A stretch of DNA of 64,000 bases. It comes from Mesotaenium endlicherianum. Lineage: Eukaryota > Streptophyta > Zygnematophyceae > Zygnematales > Mesotaeniaceae. Below, piece by piece: positions 36,858 through 47,677 of the stretch (positions are counted from its first letter, which is position 1; every line of letters begins with the position of its first letter). The notes beneath the pieces were generated by a model. The model did not search any database and was not told the origin of the DNA. It saw nothing but the letters and a program-made list of their open reading frames with translations. Where the stretch lies: positions 4,528 through 68,527 of the forward strand of contig WELA01011412.1 of NCBI GenBank assembly GCA_009602735.1, written 5' to 3'. A program made the position numbers and the translations under genes.

Positions 36858-38743
36858 GAAGGCTTATAAGATTGATAACATACAAATTATACGGGCATCC
36901 CTGTAAATCCAGAAAGTATAAGAGCTCGGTCATAGAGCAGAAGCACGTAATGAGGGCGAGAAAACTAAAACGTAAAATGATCCAGAAGCAGCGGAATGCT
37001 ATTGGCCCCTGAGCAGTAACGTCGCTTGAGCCAGCTTGAGCAGTCAGTGCGGGTCGACATTCCTGACATGAAATGATGAGACCGATCTAGCTGGATCTAG
37101 CTTTGTATTTATCACGGTGTACTCGCAAGTACAGTACTCCATTATGAACAGATGTTTTCGCGACTGTCTTGCAAGGGTGACGAAAGTCACGGCGAGCTAA
37201 GTACAGCGACCGTTGACTCCGACCGACCAAGCCAGAACAGCCTGTCAAGGTCAGCGCAGGATTGAGTACACCCTCGTCACAAGTGCAGAATGACGACGGC
37301 AATTGGAGCAAGTCCCGACACCTTGGGATGGGTGGAAAAATGCAAGACAGGTCAGCCGCGAGGCTGCCCACAGTGAGGCTAGGTATGACAACGTAACCAC
37401 ATGCCAAGTAAGGAAGTGCTGATGCGCACGGCCACCTTAAGCTCGAACAACTAGCCGGACCGGCACGGCAGGCTTGCCACGGCGATAGGACGGCCACGCA
37501 AGCCCAAATCATCAACTGAGAATTTACAGGGTTATGCGCGACTTCAACGAGGCAACACGAGAAGGATTCATGACTCAAGTTAAGTTTGGCTTCAGCTTCA
37601 CTCAGGGTTCGTTCATGTATGAGCATAAGTAAAGCACAAGCATTGCACATTTTATGTTCATTCTCATCTTCGTTTCCAAGAGGAAGGAAGGAGAAGGAGA
37701 AGAAAGGGTGCGAAGAAGAAAGAAATTCCTAAGATCGAAAGGAGCCCGAGAAGCCACGCTCCTGCCAACGTTTGGAGATTCTTTTGCTCTTGTCATCAAA
37801 AATTGTATTGTAAACTAGAATTTAGGAAGTCTTTAGGAAGGATTGATTCCCTAATAAATAAGAGCTTGCAGATTAAACCTGCTAAGAGATTCTAGAAATT
37901 AGGACGAATACCCACGCGTGAGAAGAGCACATAAAATGGTGAGTCCTGTCTCAGAGTCTAAGTTCGCGAAAGTCACGTCTTGTTGCCAAATGCAAAAGCA
38001 ATTTGATAAAAGAAACTCTTGGTGACGAACTGAGAAAGTTCAAGCTTGCAGTGAAGAAATGGCAAGCGTTGTGATGGACAAGAGGTCCAACCAAACCAGC
38101 ATAGGTTTGTAACCTTTTACTATTAATGTAAAATGAAGCCTGTGAATGCGATTTTTTTTGATATTTATTTTCTTATCATTTACTGTGAGTGATTTTTACA
38201 TGTTACAATTTCTGGGATGAAGAGCCCGTATAAGAAGTAGATGCTTTTGTCCTACTGAGAAAATTTATGTTGAACTGTTTCTCAGGATAACCAAAATTTC
38301 CAAGAAAATTGCGAATTGTGAAATCCGACAAGTCCGCTCAAGCCAGCTTGAGAAGGGAGGAAGCAAAATTCACCTGCGTAGGCGATTGAGGAGTGGTCCA
38401 ATACGCCATCCCGTAGAGCTTGCGGAAGGTTTTCACGAAAGTAAAAGTCCACGAGAGAGTGCAACGCCAGAGCTTCTTGAATTGCGTGGGACGAGCAAAC
38501 GTCGAAAGACGAGCACTTGTAGAACGTCACAAATGGTGAGAATCCTTACAGCGAGCAATTATTTGCACCGAAGTTCGGCAAAATGTGAAATGGTTGGGTG
38601 AGAGTTAATGATTGCTGGTTATTTTTCGAAATGTATAATAGAGAGGGAAGAAAATTTTGGGGCGTAATTGTTGCTAGAATGCTTCAAGGTAGACTGATAA
38701 CAATTATTTTACTTATAAGAAATTTGAAGAGATTTACTGGGCG
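36858..38743. other. Upstream region of the transferase and possible divergent host gene
   Basis: Host DNA between the transferase start and the 5' LTR of element B. It should contain the transferase promoter. A purine-rich stretch at about 37679-37720 resembles a 5' leader on the plus strand. Coding-like plus-strand exons follow at about 37990-38098 and 38286-38535. Confidence 0.4.
38286..38535 (+). CDS. Possible exon of an unrecognised host gene interrupted by the retroelement nest
   Basis: Between an acceptor (tttctcag) at 38285 and a donor (gtgaga) at 38536, one frame stays open for the whole 250 bases and has a basic, serine-rich composition typical of a nuclear protein, with a basic cluster TSKRRKTS near the end. 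An earlier exon may lie at about 37990-38098, but phase could not be fixed. The next exons would be beyond the LTR elements. The opposite strand is also open here (38282-38530), so strand choice is not certain. No domain is recognised. Confidence 0.3.
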
Positions 38744-39477
38744 TGTGAGGTCAAAGATTTATAAAGTGCATTTTTGAGTTGTATGAAAGTATGTTCTGAT
38801 TGTATAGTAGTTTAGATTGCATTTTTGTGATCATTTTTGATATAAAGTTCATTAAATTTGGTCAAGTATTGAGAGAGTTATGGATTTCCGAAGTTTAATT
38901 AGTTTTGAGGTCGGTTGACGACTGTCCTTAATTCGCGGTGAGCGGATTGACCGACAGCATCGAACGATCTCGGCCGTTAGAGTGAATTCGAACCTTCACG
39001 TAAGTTCGGCTGACGCGGAGTGCCGACTAGGTCGATTTACCTAGAAGTTTCGGTTTAGCCTAGCGCGTCTAAGATATAATATTCTAGTAATGTCGATGCA
39101 TGTATGTGAACGTCAATTCGGCCCGACACGTCAGATTAGACTGATTTGGCTTACTCACGAATATTGGAAGGGACAATTTGACGTACACTTAGGAAAATCC
39201 GTGGCTTCCTCCTAGAGAGGAGCATTTAGGCAGAAAATTATAAATAGGCATAACTTTTTTGTTTCTTATCAGTTTTCACTTTTGTAAATTTCTACGGGTT
39301 TGTAATGACAAGGCCTTTCATCCTACACCATTTGTGAGCAGTTTCTTGCCTCTCAAAATGTCAAGTAATTTTCCTAAGCTTTCTTAGCAATACGTCGCTG
39401 CACTCTTTCGTATGATTGCAACTACTTCCTTTCCTCGTGAGTCACTACGCTTCCACTAGGGCACTCTGCCCCTTTCA
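38744..39477 (+). repeat. 5' LTR of element B (family 1)
   Basis: 734 bp, from TGTGAGGTC to CCCCTTTCA, matching the 3' LTR of element A along its full length. The TATA-like box TATAAATA is at 39239-39246. Confidence 0.9.
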
Positions 39478-39479
39478 TC

Positions 39480-39491
39480 TGGTATCGGAGC
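39480..39491 (+). other. Primer-binding site of element B (initiator Met tRNA type)
   Basis: TGGTATCGGAGC, two bases after the LTR end. It is complementary to the 3' end of initiator methionine tRNA except for one position relative to the common plant form TGGTATCAGAGC. Confidence 0.8.
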
Positions 39492-39514
39492 AGGGCTAGT
39501 TTGCATATTATGTT

Positions 39515-40545
39515 ATGGAGTCGCAGTCGGCAGCTGGAGGAGGCAAACATGTCGAGCATGTTGAGCGCGCGGGGCAGCAGGCAGCACCAGCGATGACCAG
39601 AGAGCAACAAGAAATGCAGGCGATGCTGAGGCAAATGGCAAATGCAATTGGAGGAGAAGTCTACACCTAGTTTCAACAAAATATGCGCACGGAGGTGGAG
39701 AGAATGGTGCGAGTTGTTATGGGGAACGCCGCTTCGACGAGTTTGGCACCTGCACCTGTTGTGCCACCGATTCATGTTAACCGTGTGGTGCAACCAGTTA
39801 TTCCACCCGCATCAGGAGTGCGTGCGCCTAAGCCTGAAGTTTATACTGGAGAGCGTGGATCGCCGCCTGTTCATCAATGGATTTTTGGAGTGAAGAAATT
39901 TATGGAGTACTCTGCGCTCACACCCGATAGGCAAGTCGCCTTTGTCATAACTTTGTTGCAGAAGAGTGCTGGAGCTTGGTATGAACGAGAAGAGCAGCTG
40001 TCTGGAGTTCCTGCTACTGTTGATCAGCTCTTTGAAGGCTTGAAGAGGCAATTTCAACCTATTGCACCCGAGGCTATTGCTCGAGATCTATTGGTGCGCC
40101 TTCGTCAACGAGGAAGCGTTCAAGAGTATGTATCGCGCTTCAACGAGCTGGTGCTTTAATGTCCATCCATGCACGAGTCGGAGATGATGGACAAGTTCAA
40201 GAGGGAACTCAAGCCAATTGTGGCCAAGGAAGTGGCGCTCAAGGACCCTACCAGTCTTGGAGAAATGATGGCATTGGCATCAAGGATTGACGCTGTGGAG
40301 TATAGTCAGAGGCAGTGGGGCAGCCACAACTTTGGGGAATATCGATACTTTGGATCTCAAGCGCCAAGCACGAGTGTTCAAGGTCTAGTACCTATGGACT
40401 TGGGACTTGTTCAGTTCCAGCGCAGGCAGCAGAATTTCAAGCCGAGAGGACCCTGCTATAATTGCGGCAAGCTTGGACATCTGGCTCGAGACTATTATGT
40501 GAAGGCGAAGCAACCTCAACAGCCGGAAAAAGAGGGACGCCAGTA
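39515..40545 (+). pseudogene. Element B gag remnant
   Basis: Capsid/nucleocapsid region. It has the Ty3/gypsy gag core with a YTGERGSPPVHQWIFGVKKF-type capsid segment (about 39841-39900), and near the C-terminus a CCHC zinc knuckle pattern (CYNCGKLGHLARD, about 40453-40491). Damaged. Confidence 0.82.
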
Positions 40546-43075
40546 AGTCGTTCTGGGGCATCTACTGGCGTGAAGACGAGAACTCACAAGGAGGTTACTC
40601 CAGGAGCCTGCCGAGAAGCGAAAGACGAGATGTTGACAAGCCTATCATCGTGGAAGGAGTAGTCGACGGCAACAAGGCGAAGTGTATGGTCGACAGTGGC
40701 GCAAGTGCAGATTTTGTGCACAAGAAGCTGGTGAAAGAGTGGCGAATCCCTGTGCAGAAGCATTATGAGCCTAAGGAGGCAATTTTGGTGAATGGGCAGA
40801 GACTCAAGTGTGGTGCACCTACGAAAGCTATTCACGTGGAAGTAGCGGGGCATCGGCGTAAGGAAGTTATGGAGCGGACAGAGTTGGGTCACCATGAGGT
40901 GATATTGGGCCGACCATGGTTGAGGAAAGCCAACCCTCAAGTGCACTGGAGCACAGGACAAGTGAAGGTCCAAGGGCGTGATGGTCGAATGGAGACAGCG
41001 AAACAGGTGGAGGTAGATACGACCACAAGTAACTCTCTTCTGTCGAGCCTGTAAGTTAAGAAGCTATGCAGGGCGAATCGGGTGAAGGAGATGTACCTTG
41101 TTTTGGTGGCCCTGGCCAGGTCATCAGATGGAGCAAGCGTGAATCCTAACAGCCTGGGCGAATGTACATCGCCGGAGGAGCAAGTAGTGGTGTCTGATCC
41201 CCTTGCTCAGAAGGAGCAGAGCCCAACTGCTCAAGAGAAGAAGATGCCTGCTGAGATGCCTGCCCAAATTAAGGCGTTGTTGGAGGAGTTCAAGTGCGTT
41301 TTTCCTGAGGAGTTACCTGCAGGATTACCTCCACAAAGAGCTATGGAGCACAAGATCGAGTTGGAACCAGGGAGCAAGCCACCAGTGAGACCCGCCTATC
41401 GACAATCGTTCGCGGAGTTGGACGAGTTGAAGAAGCAGCTGACAGAGTTATTGGAGAAGGGATTCATCCCACCCAGTGAGTCTCCATTTGCAGCACCATT
41501 CTTATTTGTGAAGAAGAAGGATGGGACTATGAGGATGTGTGTCGACTACCGGGCACTCAACAAGGTCACTATCAAGAACAGGTACCCACTTCCACGATAG
41601 ACAAGTTGATTCACAGGCTTGTCGGGGCGAAGTATTTCTCGAAGATCGATTTGAGGAGTCGCTATCACCAGGTACGGATTGAGAAAGGAGACGTTCAGAA
41701 GACTGCTTTCAGAACTCGCTATGGTTTGTTTGAGTTCACAGTCATGCCTTTTGGATTGACTAATGCACCTGCTACATTTATGGGACTCATTAATAGTATC
41801 TTCAGACCCTACTTGGACCAATTTGTGGTGGTATTTTTGGACGACATCCTGATCTATTCGAAGACCTTGGAAGAGCATGTGGGGCATCTGAGGAAGGTGT
41901 TGGAGGTCTTGAGAGATCAGAAGCTGTATGGGAAGATGAGCAAGTGCGACTTCTGTCTCAAGGAGGTGGAGTTTCTTGGACACATAGTGGGAGCTGAAGG
42001 AGTCAAGGTGGAGCAGAAGAAGGTGCAAGCAGTCAGAGATTGGCCTGTGCCTGCTGATATTCATCAACTCAGGAGTTTCCTCGGCATGGCAAATTATTAT
42101 TGACGTTTCATTGAAGGATTTGCCAAGGTGTGTGCACAGCTGACAGACATGTTGAAGAAGCAGGAGAAGTGGCTATGGGGTGACAAGGAGCAGCAAGCCT
42201 TTGAGAAGATTAAGGAGCTGTTGACAAAGGCACTTGTGTTGGCAATTGCAAGTCCAGAGCTTCCTTTCACCATCATCACGGACGCATCAAATTTTGCAGT
42301 GGGAGCCATTCTTCTCCAGGACCACGGCAAAGAATTGCAGCCTGTGGCATATGAGAGCAGGAAGTTGAGTCCTGGTGAGCAAAACTATGCAGCACACGAG
42401 CGGGAGATGTTGGCTATTATCAAAGCTTTGAGGATTTGGCGATGTTATGTGGACGGCTGGAAGGTGTTCATCAAGACCGACCACTAGAGCTTGGAGAAGT
42501 TTATGACGCAGCCGACATTGACACCAAGACAGGCAAGGTGGATGGAGTTTCTGCAACGGTTCGACCACAAGATTGAGTATTTACCTGGGAAGATCAACCC
42601 TGCAGACGCTTCATCCAGGAGGTGTGACCTTGCAGCCGTCTCAGTCATCAAGGAGAATATGGACTTCAAGGAGAAGCTTCAAAGAGGTTATGAGGAGGAC
42701 CCAGAGTCAGCTGATGGTGGAGCAGCTGAGTTCGACGCGAGTATGCAGAAGAAGGACGGCATGTGGTATTATGGTGATTCCAAGAGAGTGGTGGTACCCG
42801 ACATCAAGGAGCTACGAGACTTACTACTTGCGGAGCATCATGATTGCTTATATGCTGGACACTTTGGAAGCGAGAAAACGGCAAGTGTGCTGAAGCGGGA
42901 ATACTATTGGACAAAAACATCGAGAAGTGGATCAGGAGTTGCGATGCGTGCCAGCGTAACAAGACACCAAATCAAAAGATGGGAGGTACATTGCAGCCCT
43001 TGCCTATTCCAGAGTATCCTTGTGAGCAGATTGCTATGGACTTCGTCACATCTTTACCAGTGAGTGGTCAAGGGC
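40546..43075 (+). pseudogene. Element B pol remnant (protease to integrase start)
   Basis: The protease has the aspartic motif MVDSGASADFVHKKL at about 40686-40730. Reverse transcriptase follows at about 41450-42110 ([31 protein letters not shown]), then RNase H (about 42270-42610) and the integrase zinc finger (about 42880-42970). It stops at the border with element F. Damaged in several places. Confidence 0.88.
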
Positions 43076-43795
43076 TGAAATGAATCGACTTACCAAATAA
43101 GCGATTTAACAATTAATAAAGATCTTTATATCAGCAAGTAATCTTTATGGTAATTTTCGTTAACTGGCTAAACGGCAAAGGACAATACACTAGCATTGAA
43201 TTAACTCGTAAGTCAAATGCGAGTAAACTAGCATCAATAATGCAAATTAGTAAACTCATACATAAGCAAGGTTAGAAGACAGTGCGTAGCAATGGCTTCT
43301 CGCCTTGGATTCAGATCTCTCTCAGTAAGCTGAACAGGAGAGTTGGCCTCGTTTTCGAATGCCGAACTCGAGAGCAATGCCTAGCATATGTACATGGAAT
43401 GAGTCTACTGTTCAACGGTCAGTGCGATGGCACCGCCTACCCGGGAGTTAACCACGTTGGTAGGACCTCGGTTAACCAAATCCACCGCCATCTCCCATCA
43501 TCCCGAATAGCCATCCATCATAGGGATGTCATCTGGCCATTCATCTAGCATATCGTACTTAGGTGCATATCACGGCAGTTCGCTGCTACCTAGTACGGAA
43601 GTCAGCTGGCTGTCAAAGAATGGGTCAGCAAGCTGACTTATATGGACTTCAGCCTGCTGCTTCCGGCTGAGTCATTAAACTGATGTTTATGTAAAGTCCA
43701 GCAGACTGACTATTAACTAAAGTTCAGCAGGCTGAACTTAATTAACTATTATATTTAAATGAATATTATATCCACTAATATACTGATTTATTACA
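43076..43795 (-). repeat. 3' LTR of element F (family 2)
   Basis: 720 bp on the minus strand, with termini matching the D LTR (TGTAAT at the upper edge, TTTCA at 43076). It directly abuts the integrase of element B. Confidence 0.88.
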
Positions 43796-43908
43796 ATCCC
43801 TCCAACTTAACTTGTTGTCGTCTCGACAACATTAAACTGCCAAAGCTTTAAATAAAGGAACTGACCCTGACCAGCCTGCCCTACTGACTGGCTTCTCGGC
43901 CTGTCACC

Positions 43909-45536
43909 TTAAGGGGTTGTTCCTGGGGCTTCAAAATCAGGAGACAAAGATCTGGACCTAGACTTGGACAGCCCTCTAGGTCTGTCAGCCGGCCTTCTAA
44001 AGAACCCTGTTTGCTCTAAAGTCGGGCCTCGAGGAGAACGAAGGATGGTAGCCTGTTCTTCAGCCACTTGGGTGTTGATCCCCACATAGACAGGCATTCC
44101 AGTAGGGTGCTGAAATACATTTGCTAGAGGTACATGCCCCTGAGCGGAGGGGGAGGCCGGCATACCTCTGGCCCACCCGCGTGTCCCTCTTCTGGCACCC
44201 CTGTCCTCTGAGGATTTCTGCCTGTGTCTGCTGCCCAGTACAGTCAGATCAGCTTCTTCCCCTGCTTGGGCAGGTGGGCTGTGGGAGCGAGCGCGGGGTC
44301 CAGTTGTCGCCACAACGGGGATCACATTCCAAATACCTGATCGTGGTTCTTTAGGGGGCGCCCCTGCCTGCCCCTGGGTATCCTGAGTACCTGCTGCTGA
44401 TGCTTCTCCTTTGCCTTGTTCCTCTTCCTCATCCTCCTCATCCTCCTCCTCGGAGAGAGTAGGGGTCTCGTCCACTAAGTCGTCCTGCTCCCTAGTAGAC
44501 ATGGAGTAGTCTACCGACCTCCCTTTCTTAGGGCGCGCTGGAGGTTGCTTGGCCTTCAGCCTGCTGATATCTATCCGGCCTGCATTCTTTGCCCATTTGA
44601 CAAAGGCATGCTTTCCCTTAGAGAAGTAGTCTCTTCCCCTCCTCCTATGCTCCTTGGTCTCTGCATTCATATTGCTCAGGCATCCATTCAGCCTGGGGTC
44701 CCAAGGGGCAATGTGAGGTGGTAGGATGAGATAGCCGTCTAGGCCATAGTGGAAGTCATCATGTTGGGCTCGGTCACACTCCTGCTTCTTATTTGTGACG
44801 GTCATCCACCTCCAGTCTGTTGGTTGTTGGTAGTACTGGGGTCCGTGCTCAGCCTTCCTCAGTTTACACGGGAACCAGTGGGGAGAGAACATCTGCTGTC
44901 CTGCTTCCCTGGCCAAGTACTCCCAGCTCCTTCTCTCAACTTCATTGTAAGCTGGCAGTAGTGTGAGGTAGAATACCGTATCCTTAAAGCTATCGGGCCG
45001 CATGCTCACCATCCGGATGAGTCTTTGATCTCCCACTATTCCCGGTATGTGGACCGGCTTGTCCTCNGTGGGCCGGCTTGTCCTCTGAATCATCTGCTAG
45101 ATACCGGGCCTGCTCTGCTGTATAACCCACCATCTTGGCATAATCTTCGTAGAGGACCACACCAGTGTGTGTCTCGATGTACCTATCCAGTGCTGTAGCT
45201 CCTTCCTTCTGTAGCAGTGTTGTCTGTTCCAGCCTGTTGATCTCCTGGGCTGCCAGCAATGCTTCCTTCAGGTTATCGAAGTTTTGGCCACCCACCACAG
45301 TATACCTGTAAGTGGCCAAGCTCTTCTGTCTGTCCGCTTCAATCTTTTTCCTTTTCTCCTCCTCTGTCGCTACCGCTTCTTCTTGTTGTTTCTTCTGTCT
45401 CTCCTCCTCGGCTATCCTGAGGTTTTCCGCTTCCTGATCCTTCTTCCTTTGTGCCTCTTCTGCCGCCTCTTGTTGTCTGCGGACCCTATCCTGTTCTCTC
45501 CTGGTGAGGGACGTCGCAGCCAGCTCCTTCTGGTAC
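43909..45536 (-). pseudogene. Element F ORF3
   Basis: A copy of the family 2 extra ORF, highly similar to the 566-residue versions in D and E over the core, acidic run and proline/serine/arginine-rich tail. Its N-terminal part is cut by the junction with C. It contains the single-N join noted for element F. Confidence 0.82.
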
Positions 45537-46092
45537 TTGCTGACACATTCTTTGACAGCCAGCTGACTTCCGTGCTCGGTAGCAGCGAACTGCCTTGACA
45601 TGCATCTAAGTACGAAATGCTAGATGAATGGCCAGATGACATCCCTATGATGGATGGCTAGTCGAGATGATGGGAGATGGCGGTGGATTTGGTTAACCGA
45701 GGTCCTACCAACGTGGTTAACTCCCGGGTAGGCGATGCCATCGCACTGACCGTTGAACAGTAAACTCATTCCATGTACATATGCTAGGCATTGCTCTCGA
45801 GTTCGGCATTCGGAAACGAGGCCAACTCTCTTGTACAGCTTACTGAGAGAACTCTGAATCCAAGGCGAGAAGCCATTGATACGCACTGTCTTCTAACCTT
45901 CCTTATGTATGAGTTTACTGATTTGTATTATTGATGCTAGTTTACTCGCATTTGACTTACGAGTATTATTCACTGCTAGTGTATTGTCCTTTGCCGTTTA
46001 ACCAGTTAACGGAAATTGCCATCAAGATTACTTGCTGATATAAAGATCTTTATTAATTGTTAATCGCTTATTTGGTAAGTCGATTCATTTCA
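45537..46092 (+). repeat. Partial 5' LTR of element C (family 2)
   Basis: The right-hand 556 bp of a family 2 LTR, ending GATTCATTTCA at 46092. It is inverted relative to the LTRs at 43076, 51204 and 59278. Confidence 0.85.
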
Positions 46093-46093
46093 G

Positions 46094-46105
46094 TGGTATC
46101 GGAGC
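46094..46105 (+). other. Primer-binding site of element C
   Basis: TGGTATCGGAGC, one base after the LTR end. Same initiator-Met type as in family 1 and in D (minus strand, 59265-59276). Confidence 0.8.
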
Positions 46106-46126
46106 AGTTATCACAGTCTTCTTTGT

Positions 46127-47609
46127 ATGGTAAGGACAAGGTCTCAAACTAGCAACTCCCGAGACATGGAGAACCAGGATAACGAGAATGTCGAAAACCA
46201 GGCGGAAAGCCATGTAGCGGGAAACCGTACCTATTCGGAAGCAGTAGCGGATACTGCAGCTAGGGAGGCAGCAGATGAGGCAGCTGCTATTGCCTCAGTC
46301 GCAGCTCAGCAAGCTGAGGAGGAGATAGCCAGACTAGAAGCTGAACAAGTAGCAAAGGCCGCTGAAGATATACAAAGGAGGGAAGGACAGCCAGCTGACG
46401 AGCGCACTGTTGAAGAACTTATGGCATCAAGGGCCAATGTTCTGAACCCACCTCCTGCCGTACAACTCAATGTACCCCTAGGTCAAATACGTGACCGGCT
46501 GAATGCGGCAGGAATTGCTGCTGCAGGAGCAAGAGGGATTGTTGAGGACACTACTCAGCGAGTAGATGCCAATGCTGCTGCTGCATTTGCTAATCTACCA
46601 CCCCAAATTGTAGACTTGGGAGCATTCTTCGTTCAGATGCAGTCGCAAATGGCGACCATGTATCAGTCCCAGCAGGAGGACAAAAGAATCATAATGTCCC
46701 TACTNNNNNNNNNNNNNNNNNNNNNNNNNNNNNNNNNNNNNNNNNNNNNNNNNNNNNNNNNNNNGTAAGTCCAAGCCGAAACCTCCCCAGGAATATGATC
46801 CTAAGGGAAACAGAAAATATTACCTGATCAAGTTTCTCGCGGATGCTGAGCAGTGGCTGGAGAACTACCCAGAACTACAAGATTACGAGAAGGTCAGGCA
46901 CACCGGTGCGCTACTGAAAGGCAGTGCCGCAGACTGGTGGCTTTACTGGAAGGAAGAGCGTAAGGCTCGGCAACTCGGTGACCCTACGTGGGTAGAGTTT
47001 GTCGAGAAGTTGCATGAGAAGTTTGATGTCATCAACCAGCAGGAGAAAGCTATCTATGCGATGATCTCCCTGACACTGAAGCAGACCACTTCAGTTGCTG
47101 AGTTTGCTCAAAAGTTCCAAGAGAACATGATGAAGCAGCCGGATTTGCCAGAACGGTATAGGATAGCATACTTCAGGTAAGGCTTGAAATCCGAGGTCTC
47201 TGGTCATTTTGCTGAGAAAAAGTATGAGAAACTGGCTGACTTGATCCAGGATGCTGACGCCTGGGATCAGCAGCAGTTCAATCACAAGCGCCAGAGTAAC
47301 GCTTTGGTGTCTAAGATTGTCAAAAAGCCCCACGGTTCCTACAATGCAATTGAAGGAGACCAGGCTGAGGATAATCAGGGTGATGAATATGAGTATGAGT
47401 ACAATGCTATTCAGTCTAGAGGTAGAGGTGGTCCCTCTCGAGGTGGCTATGGAAGGGGTGGTGGTAGGACTAAGCCGAGACCAGCCTCAGCAAAATCTAC
47501 TTGCTACCATTGTCAGCAGAAAGGCCACTACAGAGAACAGTGTCCGGTCAAGCACCTGCCTAAGGTCGAGAGAAAAGACCAGCCTTTAAAAGACAGCAAC
47601 AGTCAGTAA
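46127..47609 (+). pseudogene. Element C gag
   Basis: Matches the intact 492-residue gag of [16 protein letters not shown] start, an alanine/glutamate-rich N-terminal part, the capsid region, an Arg/Gly-rich stretch, and the CCHC knuckle [14 protein letters not shown] near 47500-47541. It is interrupted by the 60-N gap and is damaged. Confidence 0.82.
46705..46764. other. Assembly gap (60 N)
   Basis: A run of N within the gag of element C. The same place in D is a continuous Gly/Ser and Lys/Pro-rich stretch. Confidence 0.95.
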
Positions 47610-47677
47610 TCCAGTCTACTGACTGTGAGGATGCTAGAGATAGTGAGTCGTCACTAGCTGCCCTCGTAGCAGGTATT

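Larger units (their letters stand above)
38744..43075 (+). mobile_element. Element B: Ty3/gypsy chromovirus, family 1, left part
   Basis: This fossil shows a 734-bp 5' LTR, a primer-binding site, gag, protease, reverse transcriptase, RNase H and the start of integrase. It then stops at 43075, where a family 2 LTR (element F) begins. The 5 bases before that border are agggc, the expected target duplicate. Its missing right part, beginning with the integrase bases that follow in element A, should lie beyond base 64000 if the nest is intact. Broken in about four or five places. Confidence 0.9.
43076..45536 (-). mobile_element. Element F: 3' part of a family 2 Ty3/gypsy element, inserted in element B
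   Basis: On the minus strand it runs ORF3 then 3' LTR, as in D and E. At 45536 it meets the inverted copy C. The minus-strand pol piece at 50163-51203 could be the upstream part of the same element, separated by C, but some sequence between them is absent. Near-identical to D/E apart from its damaged edge, so fairly young. A single N at 45067 sits between two copies of a short repeated string, suggesting an imperfect assembly join. Confidence 0.8.

Noticed and set aside
37087-37650. 187-codon minus-strand ORF near the transferase promoter
   Set aside because: No domain or splice support, and the composition is not convincing. Kept only as upstream DNA.
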